Shown here: piece by piece, positions 45,437 to 54,510 of the stretch
How the letters are laid out: every line of letters begins with the position of its first letter
How positions within the stretch are numbered: the stretch's first letter is position 1
Source: CAWAHD01 sp963781785
Lineage (GTDB): Bacteria; Planctomycetota; Planctomycetia; Isosphaerales; Isosphaeraceae
Direction: 5' to 3'
NCBI GenBank assembly: GCA_963781785.1
Contig: CAWAHD010000005.1
Coordinates: forward strand, 3,534,001-3,598,000
DNA: 64,000 nucleotides
Made by a program: the position numbers and the translations under genes
The notes under the pieces: generated by a model
The model's database searches: none
What the model saw: only the letters and a program-made list of their open reading frames with translations
Told to the model about the DNA's origin: nothing

Positions 45437-45480
45437 TTCATCCTTCATCCTTCATCCTTCATCCTTCATCCTTCATCCTT
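45437..45480. repeat. 7-bp tandem repeat (TTCATCC), six copies
   Basis: A perfect TTCATCC run of just over six units lies about 50 bp upstream of the hemE start. On the hemE strand it reads GGATGAA repeated, which contains repeated GGATG start-like sites. Slippage could vary the leader length. Confidence 0.9.
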
Positions 45481-45609
45481 ATTTCAAGTGGGTCGGTGCT
45501 GGGCGGGACAGGCCGAGCTGCTTTAGAATAAGATCGTCGAGTGTGGAGTTTATCAGGAGGGACTGGCAGAGGCCGGCCAGGTCTGGGGCTGTGCCATCGC
45601 GTTGGGAAG

Positions 45610-45705
45610 CCTCGGACATCGAAAAACCGGGAGAACGCGCCGGCCTTGTGGCTAGCGATGCCGCGACCACCCCCCCTAACCCCCCCTTCGCAAGGGGGGG
45701 AAAAG
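45610..45705. repeat. CCTCGGACATCGAA ... CCCCCCTTCGCAAGGGGGG dispersed element
   Basis: An approximately 95-bp element with a GC-rich hairpin (arms about 45681-45700), recurring at 49343-49440 with the same order of blocks (CCTCGGACATCGAA, GGCCT..., GCCGCGACCACCCCCCCT, hairpin). Confidence 0.8.
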
Positions 45706-45807
45706 GACGCGACAAACCGGAGGGAAGTCTTTTGCAACCGGCGGCCTGATTTTCAACACGCCAGGGCCAGGGGGGCTGGGGGCGGGAGCCTTGGATGAGG
45801 AGGGTTG

Positions 45808-47019
45808 ATGATGGGCGAGGAAACGGCGGTCGCGGTATCAGATACAAGTGCTCCGGCAGGGGAGTCCCCGTTCGATTCGCTCGGCGAGGCCCTGCGGGCG
45901 GGAGGGCCCACGGCTGCACTCGAGCGGCTGGCCGAACACCTTGTCGCCTCGGGGGATTATCGGTCGTTGCTCGACGCCTTGCTGCTCAAGGCGCGGCATG
46001 AGCTGGGCATGCCGCTGATCTTTTCCGGGTCGCTCCAGGAGCTTGGCGAACCGGTGCGCGGCCAGTACGAGGAAAGGTATGTCGCGGCGATCCGGCTGGT
46101 GGGCTCGAAGTACCTCGCGGGCGGAGACATCCCGACCGCCTGGGCGTACTATCGGGCGATCGGCGAGAGCGAGCCCGTTGCGCAGGCGGTCGACGCGTAC
46201 CGGCCGGTGGGGGAAGACGAGCGGCTCGGCGCCGTGATCGAGGTGGCGTTCAACCACGGGGTGAGCACGCGCCGCGGATTCGAGCTGATCCTGGAGCATT
46301 ACGGCACGTGCCCGGCGATTTCTGCATTCGAGCAGATTCCACCGCCCGACACGGCGGTGCGGATTGCGTGTGCCCAGCGGCTGATCGCGCACCTGCATCG
46401 CGAGCTGACGGGCAACCTGCGCGCCGAGATCGCCAGCCGGGGCCAGGTGGTGCCACCCGAGGGAACCCCGATCGCCGACCTGGTTGCGGAGCGGTCCTGG
46501 CTGTTCACCGATGAATCGTATCACATCGATATCTCGCACCTATCCGCCGTGGTGCGCATGTCGACCTTGTGCGAGGAGGACGGCCCGATCGCTCTGGCCG
46601 CCGATTTGACCGAGTACGGCCGGCGGCTGTCGCCGCGTTTGCTCTTCGATGGACCGCCGCCGTTTCAGCAAATCTTTCACGATCATGGGATCTATCTGCG
46701 AGCGCTCCTGGGACGTGACGTCGAGCTGGCGATCGACCACTTCCGGCAGAAATTGAACGGCGATCGCGACGGCATGACTGACGAATCCCTGCCGGCCCAG
46801 ACGCTGGTCAATCTGCTGGTTGACGTCGGTCAGGTCGAGGCGGCGATCGATGTGGCCGCCGAGCACTTGGGGGGCGTGCCCGACTCGGTGCTGATCTGCC
46901 CTTCGGCCGCTCAGCTTTGCCAGCGTGCCGGCCAGCCGGAACGGCTGGCGCGGATTGCCCGGGATCAGAATGATCTCGTGAGCTTTGCCGCGGCGATGCT
47001 GGCATCGGCTGGAAGGTGA
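45808..47019 (+). CDS. conserved planctomycete protein of unknown function
   Basis: 403 residues. ATG 45808 follows GGAGG by 5 nt; a TTG just upstream is not needed. The chain is helical and TPR-like in texture (AALERLAEHLVASGDYRSLL at the start, IDVAAEHLGGVPDSV and AAQLCQRAGQPERLARIARD near the end), with a central block FTDESYHIDISHLSAVVRMS that looks conserved and functional (His/Asp-rich). It has no signal peptide and is probably cytoplasmic. Similar proteins exist in other planctomycetes without known function. It is a monocistronic gene by spacing, 119 bp before the nucleotidyltransferase gene. Confidence 0.7.
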   Translation: MMGEETAVAVSDTSAPAGESPFDSLGEALRAGGPTAALERLAEHLVASGDYRSLLDALLLKARHELGMPLIFSGSLQELGEPVRGQYEERYVAAIRLVGSKYLAGGDIPTAWAYYRAIGESEPVAQAVDAYRPVGEDERLGAVIEVAFNHGVSTRRGFELILEHYGTCPAISAFEQIPPPDTAVRIACAQRLIAHLHRELTGNLRAEIASRGQVVPPEGTPIADLVAERSWLFTDESYHIDISHLSAVVRMSTLCEEDGPIALAADLTEYGRRLSPRLLFDGPPPFQQIFHDHGIYLRALLGRDVELAIDHFRQKLNGDRDGMTDESLPAQTLVNLLVDVGQVEAAIDVAAEHLGGVPDSVLICPSAAQLCQRAGQPERLARIARDQNDLVSFAAAMLASAGR

Positions 47020-47138
47020 GCGACGGGTCGAAGGGAAAGAAATGAATTACTGATGGTCAAGCCACCGGTCCAGGTTTGATCAGGAGTACCTGGGAGTCGC
47101 TCGAGCCGTGCTCCTTGCAGCGTGAGATCTCTTGAGCC

Positions 47139-47465
47139 ATGAAAGCGATCCCGATCGTCATCGATGAAGAGCGTGTCGCCGAATTTTGCCGCCGGCACCA
47201 CATCGAACGTCTTTGCCTCTTCGGTTCCGTCTTGCGCGATGACTTCGGGCCGGATAGTGACGTGGACGTGCTCGTCGAATTTCAGCCCGGGCTTACTCCC
47301 GGCTGGAATTTCTTCAGCATGCAAAACGAGCTGAGCGAGATCGTCGGCCGGAAGGTCGACCTCAACACGCCGAATTTCCTGAGCGGTTATTTTCGAGACG
47401 AGGTCTTAACCAAGGCGTTGCCGATCTATGAGTCTGGACTGTCAACGTTCATCTGTCTCCGTTGA
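47139..47465 (+). CDS. MNT-type minimal nucleotidyltransferase
   Basis: 108 residues. The nucleotidyltransferase signature is complete: G29-S30 in LFGSVLRDDFGPDSDVDVLV with the catalytic D41-V-D43. In MNT/HEPN modules such proteins are antitoxins that AMPylate a HEPN RNase partner. The expected HEPN/DUF86 gene is missing: downstream only an HTH relic and unrecognised sequence follow. It may be an orphan antitoxin or act on another target. The tail (YESGLSTFICLR) departs from the family and may reflect a frame change at the end. Confidence 0.8.
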   Translation: MKAIPIVIDEERVAEFCRRHHIERLCLFGSVLRDDFGPDSDVDVLVEFQPGLTPGWNFFSMQNELSEIVGRKVDLNTPNFLSGYFRDEVLTKALPIYESGLSTFICLR

Positions 47466-47559
47466 TCGTCTCTCTTGATGCCTGGATCGCCTCGACATTT
47501 CAAGCACCGACACGGGTGCCATCAGCGGATACAAGGTCCGCCAGCCAATCCTGACCTCC

Positions 47560-47711
47560 CCGTTCGGCAACACAAGAACCCGACGCCGGACACGCTCTGG
47601 CGTTACGCTGCCGCAGTCGGGCGGCGCCTGGTTCTGACCACCGAAGCGGTTCCCGGCACGCAACCGGCGCGGGGCAAGGCGAAGCGGGTCCATGCGGCAC
47701 GAGAGAGGTAG
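47560..47711 (+). pseudogene. C-terminal relic of an XRE-type HTH antitoxin
   Basis: The codons KNPTPDTLWRYAAAVGRRLV, then LTTEAV, match the end of the HTH fold of HigA-like regulators (NPTLDTLxRYAxALGxRL). The preceding helices are absent and there is no ribosome-binding site, so only the tail survives. The rest of the 47466-47988 interval holds nothing recognisable. Confidence 0.45.
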
Positions 47712-47988
47712 AGGCTGGGCTCCTCTTTCGTAGCTATGAGCGCCAATTCCGCGGAAGGATCGGGCATCGGGTTCGATCCGAGGGCGAGGGCCGAACGTGC
47801 CAAGGTAACCGGCGCTCCCACGGTTGCTCTGCAAGTTGAAGGCCAGAACCGGCGCGTCCGGTTGACCGCGTGGTTAGTCCACATCGACTACCCACAACCG
47901 TAATTGACTGGGTTGAGGATACGTCCTCGGAATCGCCGACAACGAGAACGGAAGCTCTGGTGCTGCCGCAAGCGGTGCATTCATGAGG

Positions 47989-48420
47989 TTACTCGCGCGC
48001 CATTTCAATCGCTAACTTGAGATAGCGTCGCAGAAGCAAGACAGGTGGAAACTGGTTTCTCTCTGCCAACCATTCGAGTGCGTCACGCGCGCACTTTGAA
48101 CTGTTGCATGACCGGCATGCCCACACGAGATTGTCTCCTGTATTTGCTCCGCCTCGCTTTGTTGGGATGAGATGGTCAACCGACAAGTTCTCGCGACTTC
48201 CGCAGTAGCAACAAGCCTGCGGCAAAACCATCTTGAGGCGCTCGTCGTCCGCGAGCGCACCAATGCTCATGGTCTCCTTATTCAGCCCTGCGTAGAGACG
48301 AGAGCGAATCATGAACTGAGTGTGTCCGTATTTTTCAGCGTTGACTGTGATGGCCGAATGCGCCATTGCGAGGTTCGCATACGACCAGTGCAGCAACTCG
48401 CCAACGGTGGTGATCTCCAT
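47989..48420 (-). CDS. HNH endonuclease-domain protein
   Basis: 143 residues. The treble-clef HNH core is intact: C70-x-x-C73 in ACCYCGSRENLSVDHLIPTK with D82-H83, then NTGDNLVWACRSCNSSK with a second CxxC (C102, C105) and N106. Residues after it are helical. Stand-alone HNH proteins of this size are homing-type, phage-packaging or defence nucleases; the context (relics, repeats, an orphan MNT protein) does not decide between them. The N-terminal 65 residues are helical with no known domain. Confidence 0.8.
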   Translation of the reverse strand: MEITTVGELLHWSYANLAMAHSAITVNAEKYGHTQFMIRSRLYAGLNKETMSIGALADDERLKMVLPQACCYCGSRENLSVDHLIPTKRGGANTGDNLVWACRSCNSSKCARDALEWLAERNQFPPVLLLRRYLKLAIEMARE

Positions 48421-48448
48421 GCTCGGGACCTAACTGGTGAGTATGCTG

Positions 48449-48558
48449 ACCGGCGCCGGTTGAACGGGCACTTAGCCGGTCAGCATATCAATGCGCGCCG
48501 GTTGACCTAGCACGGGCGCCGGTCAGGCTAGTGCAGTGCGCCGGTTGACCTAGCACGG
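48449..48558. repeat. GCGCCGGTTGACCTAGCACGG repeat cluster
   Basis: A 21-bp unit, starting GCGCCGGTTGACCTAGCACG, is exact at 48495-48515 and 48538-48558. Related GGCGCCGGTTGAAC and an inverted CCGGTCAGCAT lie just upstream. Purpose unknown. Confidence 0.75.
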
Positions 48559-49032
48559 CATTACAACAGGCGGCACATTTCGGGTCAACGAACGACTTGA
48601 TATTCTCTTGGACCCAGCACCCAGACTCGATTTAAATCGGAGCTTGGCTTCCCCGCCGAGATCGTCAGGAAGTCGTTCGACACCTCGATTCGTTTCAACC
48701 CGTCGAACGATCGTGCACGCCGGAACCTGGCTCTCTTCGAGGCGGCGACTCAACCGAGCCGTGTGAGAGTTTACGAGATTCGGCCGAAGTCTGCGATCAG
48801 AGCATCAGGGCTGTCGGAGCGACGGCTCCGTCCGGCGGTGTGAACCATCGGCCCCGGAGCCGTGCGGCGCCAGAGCGAAGGTCCTCGGTTCGGGACCAAT
48901 GCACTTCTGAGACTCTGACGATGATATCACAATCATCGCCTCAGGCCAGGTCCGCTAGAGCGCGAGGTGATTCCGCGCCGAACGTGAACCAGAACAGCTC
49001 ATCAGACCAAGGATGTCCCCAGGGGCCGTCTT
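48559..49032. other. intergenic stretch without a clear gene
   Basis: A short plus-strand reading near 48640-48740 (FPAEIVRKSFDTSIRFNPSN) looks protein-like but has no start and no known relatives. Confidence 0.3.
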
Positions 49033-49179
49033 TCATCTGTAAACCCACGCGTCCGCGGCCGGTCTTCGAGAATCTGGTTCGGTGAGATAAAGCCACACCG
49101 ACGTACCGTCATCCTCGAGAACCGCCAGGCGGCGCGACGCGGGATGTTGGTGTTCCAGGAACAGATTTTCGTCAGCCAT
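49033..49179 (-). CDS. short conserved protein, probably truncated
   Basis: 48 residues from ATG 49179, with GGGAGAGA upstream. MADENLFLEHQHPASRRLAV, then LEDDGTSVWLYLTEPDSRRP, ending ADAWVYR, recalls the N-terminus of a larger planctomycete protein family. Just beyond the stop a different frame continues with MKDGPWGHPWSDELFWFTFG, suggesting that a frameshift cut the gene at about 49035. The function is unknown. Confidence 0.5.
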   Translation of the reverse strand: MADENLFLEHQHPASRRLAVLEDDGTSVWLYLTEPDSRRPAADAWVYR

Positions 49180-49342
49180 GATCTCTCCCGGCATCGGAGT
49201 CCAAGCCGCGTGACCACCAGAGATTGTAGGTTCGGCTGCGCGAACTGCAATTGATCGTGGTTTCATCAATCCTGCTGTTCTCATCGGAGTTGTTCGCGAA
49301 CGGGCTCGCGGTGTATGATCGGTATCGTGGGAGGAGGTGGGG

Positions 49343-49654
49343 CCTCGGACATCGAAGAACAATAGCGCGCGATGGCCTAGAGACTGGCGGTGCCGCGACC
49401 ACCCCCCCTGACCCCCCCTTCGCAAGGGGGGGAAAAAAAGGCGCAACGAAATCGGGGCGAACGCGCGGCTTGCGAAACTCCGACTTTTCATCAGCCCACC
49501 CCTACCCCCCCTTCGCAAGGGGGAAAAAAACGGCGCAACGCAATCGGGGCGAACGCGCGGCCTGTGCAAGACCGAGTTTTCATCAGCCCCCTCTTGCCCC
49601 TCCTTTGCAAGGAGGAGAAAGAACACGCCGCTTGTGCAAGAGCGAGTTCTCACC
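49343..49654. repeat. dispersed hairpin element followed by two degenerate tandem units
   Basis: The first element (49343-49440) matches 45610-45705. It is followed by two units of roughly 92 and 66 bp that repeat a CCCCCTTCGCAAGGGGG hairpin and GGCGCAACG(A/C)AATCGGGGCGA, ending in TTTTCATCAGCCC or TTCTCACC. They lie directly upstream of the kinase genes. Confidence 0.75.
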
Positions 49655-49778
49655 AACTCTGTGCTCGGAAGTAGCGCGCTTGGCGTCGAGGCGACGCCCC
49701 TGGTGAGCCGCGTCGTCTCGCTTCAGTCCGGCCGAGTCAGAGGGCGGGGAATCGCACGAACTCAGTCGAGCCATCCGG

Positions 49779-52739
49779 ATGCCTGACGACGGCGTTACCA
49801 TCGAAGCCAGCGTGCTCAGCCGCATCGTGGCGGTCTGCGACCGCTACAAGACCGACTGCCAGGCTGGACGTGCGCCTTCCATCGAGGCGTTCCTTGACGG
49901 ATTGACGGCAGCCGAGAGGGACGCCCTGTTCCGCAAATTGATCGCGATCGACATCGAGCTGCGCCTGGCGCGCGGTGAGCAACCCACCACCTGCGATTAC
50001 CTCGGTCGTTTCCCCGACCGGGCGGAGCTGATCGAGCAGGCATTACGGCAAGACCGGGGCGACTGGACGACGGATCACAACGGCCCCGGGCGGGACACGC
50101 CGACCAGCGGGCGCGAGCCGGGGCAAAGCGGCATGACCAGGGCGGGCCGCTCCGCGGCCGACCCGGCGGAGGAACCGCCGCCCTTGCCCCAGAGGCTGGG
50201 CCGATATGTCCCGACTGCGGTCCTCGGCTCCGGCGGGTTTGCGACGGTCTACCTCGCCCGCGACGATGAGCTCGACCGCGAGGTTGCCATCAAGGTGCCC
50301 CACCCGGCTGTCGTTGCCTCGCGCGGGGGGCTGGAGTCCCTGCTCAAAGAGGCCCGGCTGGCAGCCGGGCTGCGCCATGCGGGAATCGTCCGGGTGCTGG
50401 ACGTCAGCCCTCCAGGCGATGATGCGCTGTTCGTCGTGCTCGAATACGTCAGCGGGCGCACCCTCGAAGAAGTGCTCTCGGCCGAGAAGCTCCCGCATCG
50501 GCAACTGGCGGAGATCCTGGTCTCCGTCTGCGAGGCGGTCCACCATGCGCATACAGCGGGCCTGGTGCACCGCGATTTGAAGCCGTCGAACATCCTGATC
50601 GACGGGCATGGCCAGCCGTTCGTCAGCGACTTCGGCCTGGCCATCCACGAGGACCTCCAGCACGACTCTTCCGGCGAGATCGCCGGCACGCCCAGGTACA
50701 TGGCACCCGAGCAGGTGCGCGGCGAGACTCATCGCCTGGATGGCCGTACCGACGTCTGGGCTCTCGGCGTGATCCTTTACCTGGGGCTGTGCGGGCGCAT
50801 GCCGTTCCAGAGCCGCGCGCGGCATAGCCTGTTCGACGAGATCCTCAATCGTGACCCCAAGCCGCCGCGGCAGGTGAACGATGCGGTTCCTCGGGAACTC
50901 GAGCGAATCTGCCTCAAGTGCCTGGCCAAGCGGATGGCCGATCGGTACCCGACTGCGCTCGACCTGGCGGGCGACCTTCGGCTCTGGCTGGACCAGGCGG
51001 CCACGACGGCGACCGTGAGGCCCCTCTCGCCGGCGGCCCCGTCCGGCCAGTGGTCAAACGAGGCTCGCGTCGTTCCCAAGGGTCTGCGTGCGTTCGACGG
51101 CGAGGACGCCGACTTTTTTCTGTCGCTCTTGCCTGGCCCGCGCGACCGCGACGGTCTGCCGGAATCGATCCGTTCGTGGAAGACGCGGATCGAGGCGTCC
51201 GACCCCGAGCGAGCGTTGCCGGTTGGACTGCTTTATGGCGCGTCCGGGTGCGGCAAGTCATCCCTGGTGAAAGCGGGCCTCTTGCCGCGGCTGGCTCCGC
51301 ACGTCAAGCCGATCTATGTCGAGGCCACGTCCGAAGGCATCGAAATCCGCCTGCTGGCTGCGCTCAGGCGGCGGTTCCCCTACCTGAGCCCCAATCTCGG
51401 CCTGGCCGAGACAGCCGCCCTGTTGCGCCAAGGCATCCCGGAGCTGAAGGATGCCAAGGTCCTGATCGTTTTGGACCAGTTCGAGCAGTGGCTGCACGAC
51501 CACAGCGACGATTCCCACTCCGAGCTGGTGCAGGCGATCCGCCAGTGCGACGGCCGCCGGCTTCAGGCGCTCGTCCTGGTCCGGGATGACTTCTGGATGG
51601 GGATCACGCGGTTCCTGCGCGCACTCGAAATGCCGCTCCTGGAGGGGGTCAACTCGACGGCCGTCGAGCTGTTCGACGCGCGGCACGCGCGGCGGATGCT
51701 GTTCGAGCTGGGCCGGGCTCACGGCCGGCTGGAGGAGCAGTTGCCGCCAGTCGGTTCGGAGGCGAGTCAGTTCCTGGATCGGGCCGTGGCCGAGCTCGCC
51801 GGGCCCGGCGGCTGGATCGTGCCGGTGCACTTGAGTCTGTTCACCGAGATGGTCAAGCACCGGCCCTGGACTCCGGCGACGCTCAAGGACCTGGGCGGGA
51901 TCGAGGGGATCGGCGTCACGTTCCTCGAGGAGACCTTCGCCGCGCCGTCTGCACCACCTGCCCACCGCGCGCACCGCCGAGCGGCCCTCGCCGTGCTCGA
52001 GGCGCTCTTGCCGGAGCCCTCTTCCGACCTCAAGGGAAAGCTCCAGCCCAGCCGGATGCTTCAAGAGGCCGCCGGCTACCAGGGGCGCGACCGCGAATTC
52101 GCCGATTTGATGATGATCCTGGACCAGGAGCTGCGGATGGTGACGCCGGTCGATGTGGAGGGCTTGATCGCCGACGGAAAAGAGCCGCCCCCCGCCCCCC
52201 GCGAGCCGCATTATCAGCTCACGCACGACTACCTCGTGCCCCCCTTGCGCCAGTGGTTGACCCGCAAGCAGCGGGAGACCCTCCCGGGGCGCGCCCGGCT
52301 CTGCCTGGCGGAGCGCACGGCCCTCTGGACCAACAAGCGCGAGTCGAAGCAGCTCCCGAGCTGGCGCGAATGGCTGAGCATTGTCCTCTCCACGCGGCGG
52401 GCATCGTGGACGGCTCCGCAGCGCGTCTTGATGCGGGCAGCCGCGCGGCACCATCTGATCCGCTGGGCGATCTTTCTGGGCTTGTGCGCCCTGGTCGCCC
52501 GAGGTGCGCTTCTGGCCAACCGCCGATTGCACGAGCGGTCAGTCGACGAGGAGGTCCGGGAGCTGTCGAGCATCGATTGGCGATACTTGCCGGGACTCCT
52601 CGATCGCATGGCGCCCGACCTCGAGATCTGCGCGACAAGGTCGAGCGCATCGCGGCTGATGACAGGGCGAATCCGGACCAGCGCACCCGAGCGGCACTCG
52701 CCGTGGCGCGGCACGGCCCGGAGCACCTCGAATATCTGA
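49779..52739 (+). CDS. Ser/Thr kinase-STAND NTPase receptor, copy 1, 5' part (to the frameshift at about 52630)
   Basis: ATG 49779; the same start context (CCGGATG) recurs in copy 2. Residues 1-95 are a helical domain typical of planctomycete kinases (RIVAVCDRYKTDCQAG). The kinase (140-405) has LGSGGFATVYLARD, K172, HRDLKPSN (D265) and DFG (D284), all intact, with an APEQ segment. A STAND-type NTPase follows: GASGCGKS (487-494) and VLIVLDQFEQW (561-571). A membrane helix lies near residues 893-915 (WAIFLGLCALVARGALLANR). The frame is lost at 52630, where copy 2 shows that one G is missing. Kinase domains of this type phosphorylate Ser/Thr; the combination suggests a membrane signalling or danger-sensing switch (inference). 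Confidence 0.85.
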   Translation: MPDDGVTIEASVLSRIVAVCDRYKTDCQAGRAPSIEAFLDGLTAAERDALFRKLIAIDIELRLARGEQPTTCDYLGRFPDRAELIEQALRQDRGDWTTDHNGPGRDTPTSGREPGQSGMTRAGRSAADPAEEPPPLPQRLGRYVPTAVLGSGGFATVYLARDDELDREVAIKVPHPAVVASRGGLESLLKEARLAAGLRHAGIVRVLDVSPPGDDALFVVLEYVSGRTLEEVLSAEKLPHRQLAEILVSVCEAVHHAHTAGLVHRDLKPSNILIDGHGQPFVSDFGLAIHEDLQHDSSGEIAGTPRYMAPEQVRGETHRLDGRTDVWALGVILYLGLCGRMPFQSRARHSLFDEILNRDPKPPRQVNDAVPRELERICLKCLAKRMADRYPTALDLAGDLRLWLDQAATTATVRPLSPAAPSGQWSNEARVVPKGLRAFDGEDADFFLSLLPGPRDRDGLPESIRSWKTRIEASDPERALPVGLLYGASGCGKSSLVKAGLLPRLAPHVKPIYVEATSEGIEIRLLAALRRRFPYLSPNLGLAETAALLRQGIPELKDAKVLIVLDQFEQWLHDHSDDSHSELVQAIRQCDGRRLQALVLVRDDFWMGITRFLRALEMPLLEGVNSTAVELFDARHARRMLFELGRAHGRLEEQLPPVGSEASQFLDRAVAELAGPGGWIVPVHLSLFTEMVKHRPWTPATLKDLGGIEGIGVTFLEETFAAPSAPPAHRAHRRAALAVLEALLPEPSSDLKGKLQPSRMLQEAAGYQGRDREFADLMMILDQELRMVTPVDVEGLIADGKEPPPAPREPHYQLTHDYLVPPLRQWLTRKQRETLPGRARLCLAERTALWTNKRESKQLPSWREWLSIVLSTRRASWTAPQRVLMRAAARHHLIRWAIFLGLCALVARGALLANRRLHERSVDEEVRELSSIDWRYLPGLLDRMAPDLEICATRSSASRLMTGRIRTSAPERHSPWRGTARSTSNI

Positions 52740-54444
52740 GACAGCGTCTGCTCGATGCCGATGCCGCGGAGCGCTCGGTGCTGCGCGAGGAGCTGCGGCC
52801 GTGGGGATCACAGTTCGCGCCCACGCTGTGGCAGGTGCTCTCCGACCCGACGGAGGCCGGCACCCGTCGTCTGGCTGCTGCGTCGGCGCTGGCGTCCTAC
52901 GACCCCAGCTCAAATCGTTGGGACCAGGCCGCCCTGCCCCTGGTCGCCGAGCTGCTGAACCAGGACCCATTGCTCGCCGGCGATTGGGTCGAGGCCCTTC
53001 GGCCGGTCCGGGTGCCGCTAAGGCAGCCGCTTCTGGACCGGTTCGCGGACCGACCGGCCACCGAGCCCCAGGTCCTGGCGGCGAGCATCCTGGCGGGATA
53101 CGCCGATTTTGACCCCCTGTTCCTGCCAGAGGAGCTCTTGGCCCGGGTGGTCGAGGACGCGAGCCCCAAGCAATATGCTGTGCTGCTCCCGCTCGTGCGC
53201 AAGCGCGGGACGCGCCTGGTCGATCGGCTGGTGGAACGCTTGCGCGATCCTGTGCCGCTCATGTACCGTCCCGAAGATGAGCGGCAGGTCGAGCGGCAGG
53301 CGAATGCAGCCGAGACGCTCCTGGTGCTGGATCATCCCCAGGAGTTCTGGCCGCGGCTCAAGCAGACGGCCGATCCCCGGCTGCGGACGCGGCTGATCGA
53401 CCGCCTGACGGCGCCCGGACGAGCGCACTTGCCCTCCTGGATCGGCTTGGCCGGGAACGAGAGGGATCGATCCGGCAAGCGATCTTGATCGGCCTGGGCA
53501 GCGGGTTCTCGGCCCGGCCGTTTGACGAGCGCGCCCGCATCGCCCAGCGGCTGTTGCCGCTGTACGAGGAAGACCCTGACCCCGGCGTCCACGGGGCCGT
53601 CGAATGGACCCTCAAGAAGTGGGGTTTCGAGAAGCAGGTCTTCGATCTCAGGTCGCGGCTCGCCGGCGTGCCCAGAGGCGGCAAAGGTTGGTTCGTCACA
53701 CCCAAGCTGCACACGATGATCGTGGTGCGGGGCCCGGTCCGGTTTTTGGTCGGCTCGCCGGACGACGAACCGGGACGGGACATCAATGAGGGCCGGCACG
53801 AGGTGACGATCGATTATTCGTTCGCCGTCAGCGCGCACGAGGTGACCTTTGCCCAGTACCGGGAATGCGACCACGGCGCGTACCGGAATCCGGCTATCAC
53901 CCCCAGCGAGGAATGCCCCAAGAGTTTCGTCTCCTGGATCAGCGCCGGTCGGTACTGCAACTGGCTCACGGAGCAGGCGGGAATGCACGAGGACGAGCAG
54001 TGTTACCCCGCCGAGCACGGCGACCGGACAAAGGTCCGGGTGCCCGATGACTTCTTGCACCGGCCCGGGTTTCGCTTGCCGACCGTTCACGAGTGGGAAT
54101 ATGTTGCCCGCTCAGGCGCGGTGACCAGCCGGTTCTTTGGCAACGCGGAATCGGACCTTGTGAACTACGCCTGGTTCGGCCTCAACTCGGGCGGCCGCAC
54201 CTGGCCGGTCGGCTCGCTCCGGCCCAATCCGCTGGGGTTTTTTGATCTCTACGGCAACGTGTTCGAATGGTGCGAGTTCGCACCCCCGGCCGGAACCTGG
54301 GAGATGGGCCCGCTGCGCGGCGGGGGTTTTCGTTCGATGGAGAGGTATCTGCGATCGGCCATGCCCGGCACCGAGAAGCGAGCAGAGGATTACAGCTATC
54401 TCGGCTTCCGGATTGCAATGACCCTCGACAACTCGCGTGACTGA
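52629..54444 (+). CDS. copy 1, 3' part: helical repeats and formylglycine-generating-enzyme-like (FGE/SUMF1) domain
   Basis: This continues the gene begun at 49779 in shifted frames: first DLRDKVERIAADDRANPDQR to about 53412, then a second indel (53412-53417), then ARTSALALLDRLGREREGS onward to the stop. The middle is HEAT-like (LADRPATEPQVLAASILAGY-type repeats). The last 240 residues are an FGE-sulfatase fold: VGSPDDEPGRDINEGRHEVT, SAHEVTFAQYRE, FRLPTVHEWEYVARSG, LYGNVFEWCEF and YLGFRIAM. The two catalytic Cys of true FGE are not evident, so it is more likely a binding or ligand-recognition variant. Alignment with copy 2 supports both frame corrections. Confidence 0.8.
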
Positions 54445-54510
54445 GTTGTTTGTCAGTACTCAGCCGGTGTATGATCGCTGGGCTACCTGCGGATGTCTTG
54501 AGCCAACCGG

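Noticed and set aside
52629..54444. active formylglycine-generating enzyme
   Set aside because: The fold motifs are present but the paired catalytic cysteines are not evident, so only an FGE-like domain is claimed.
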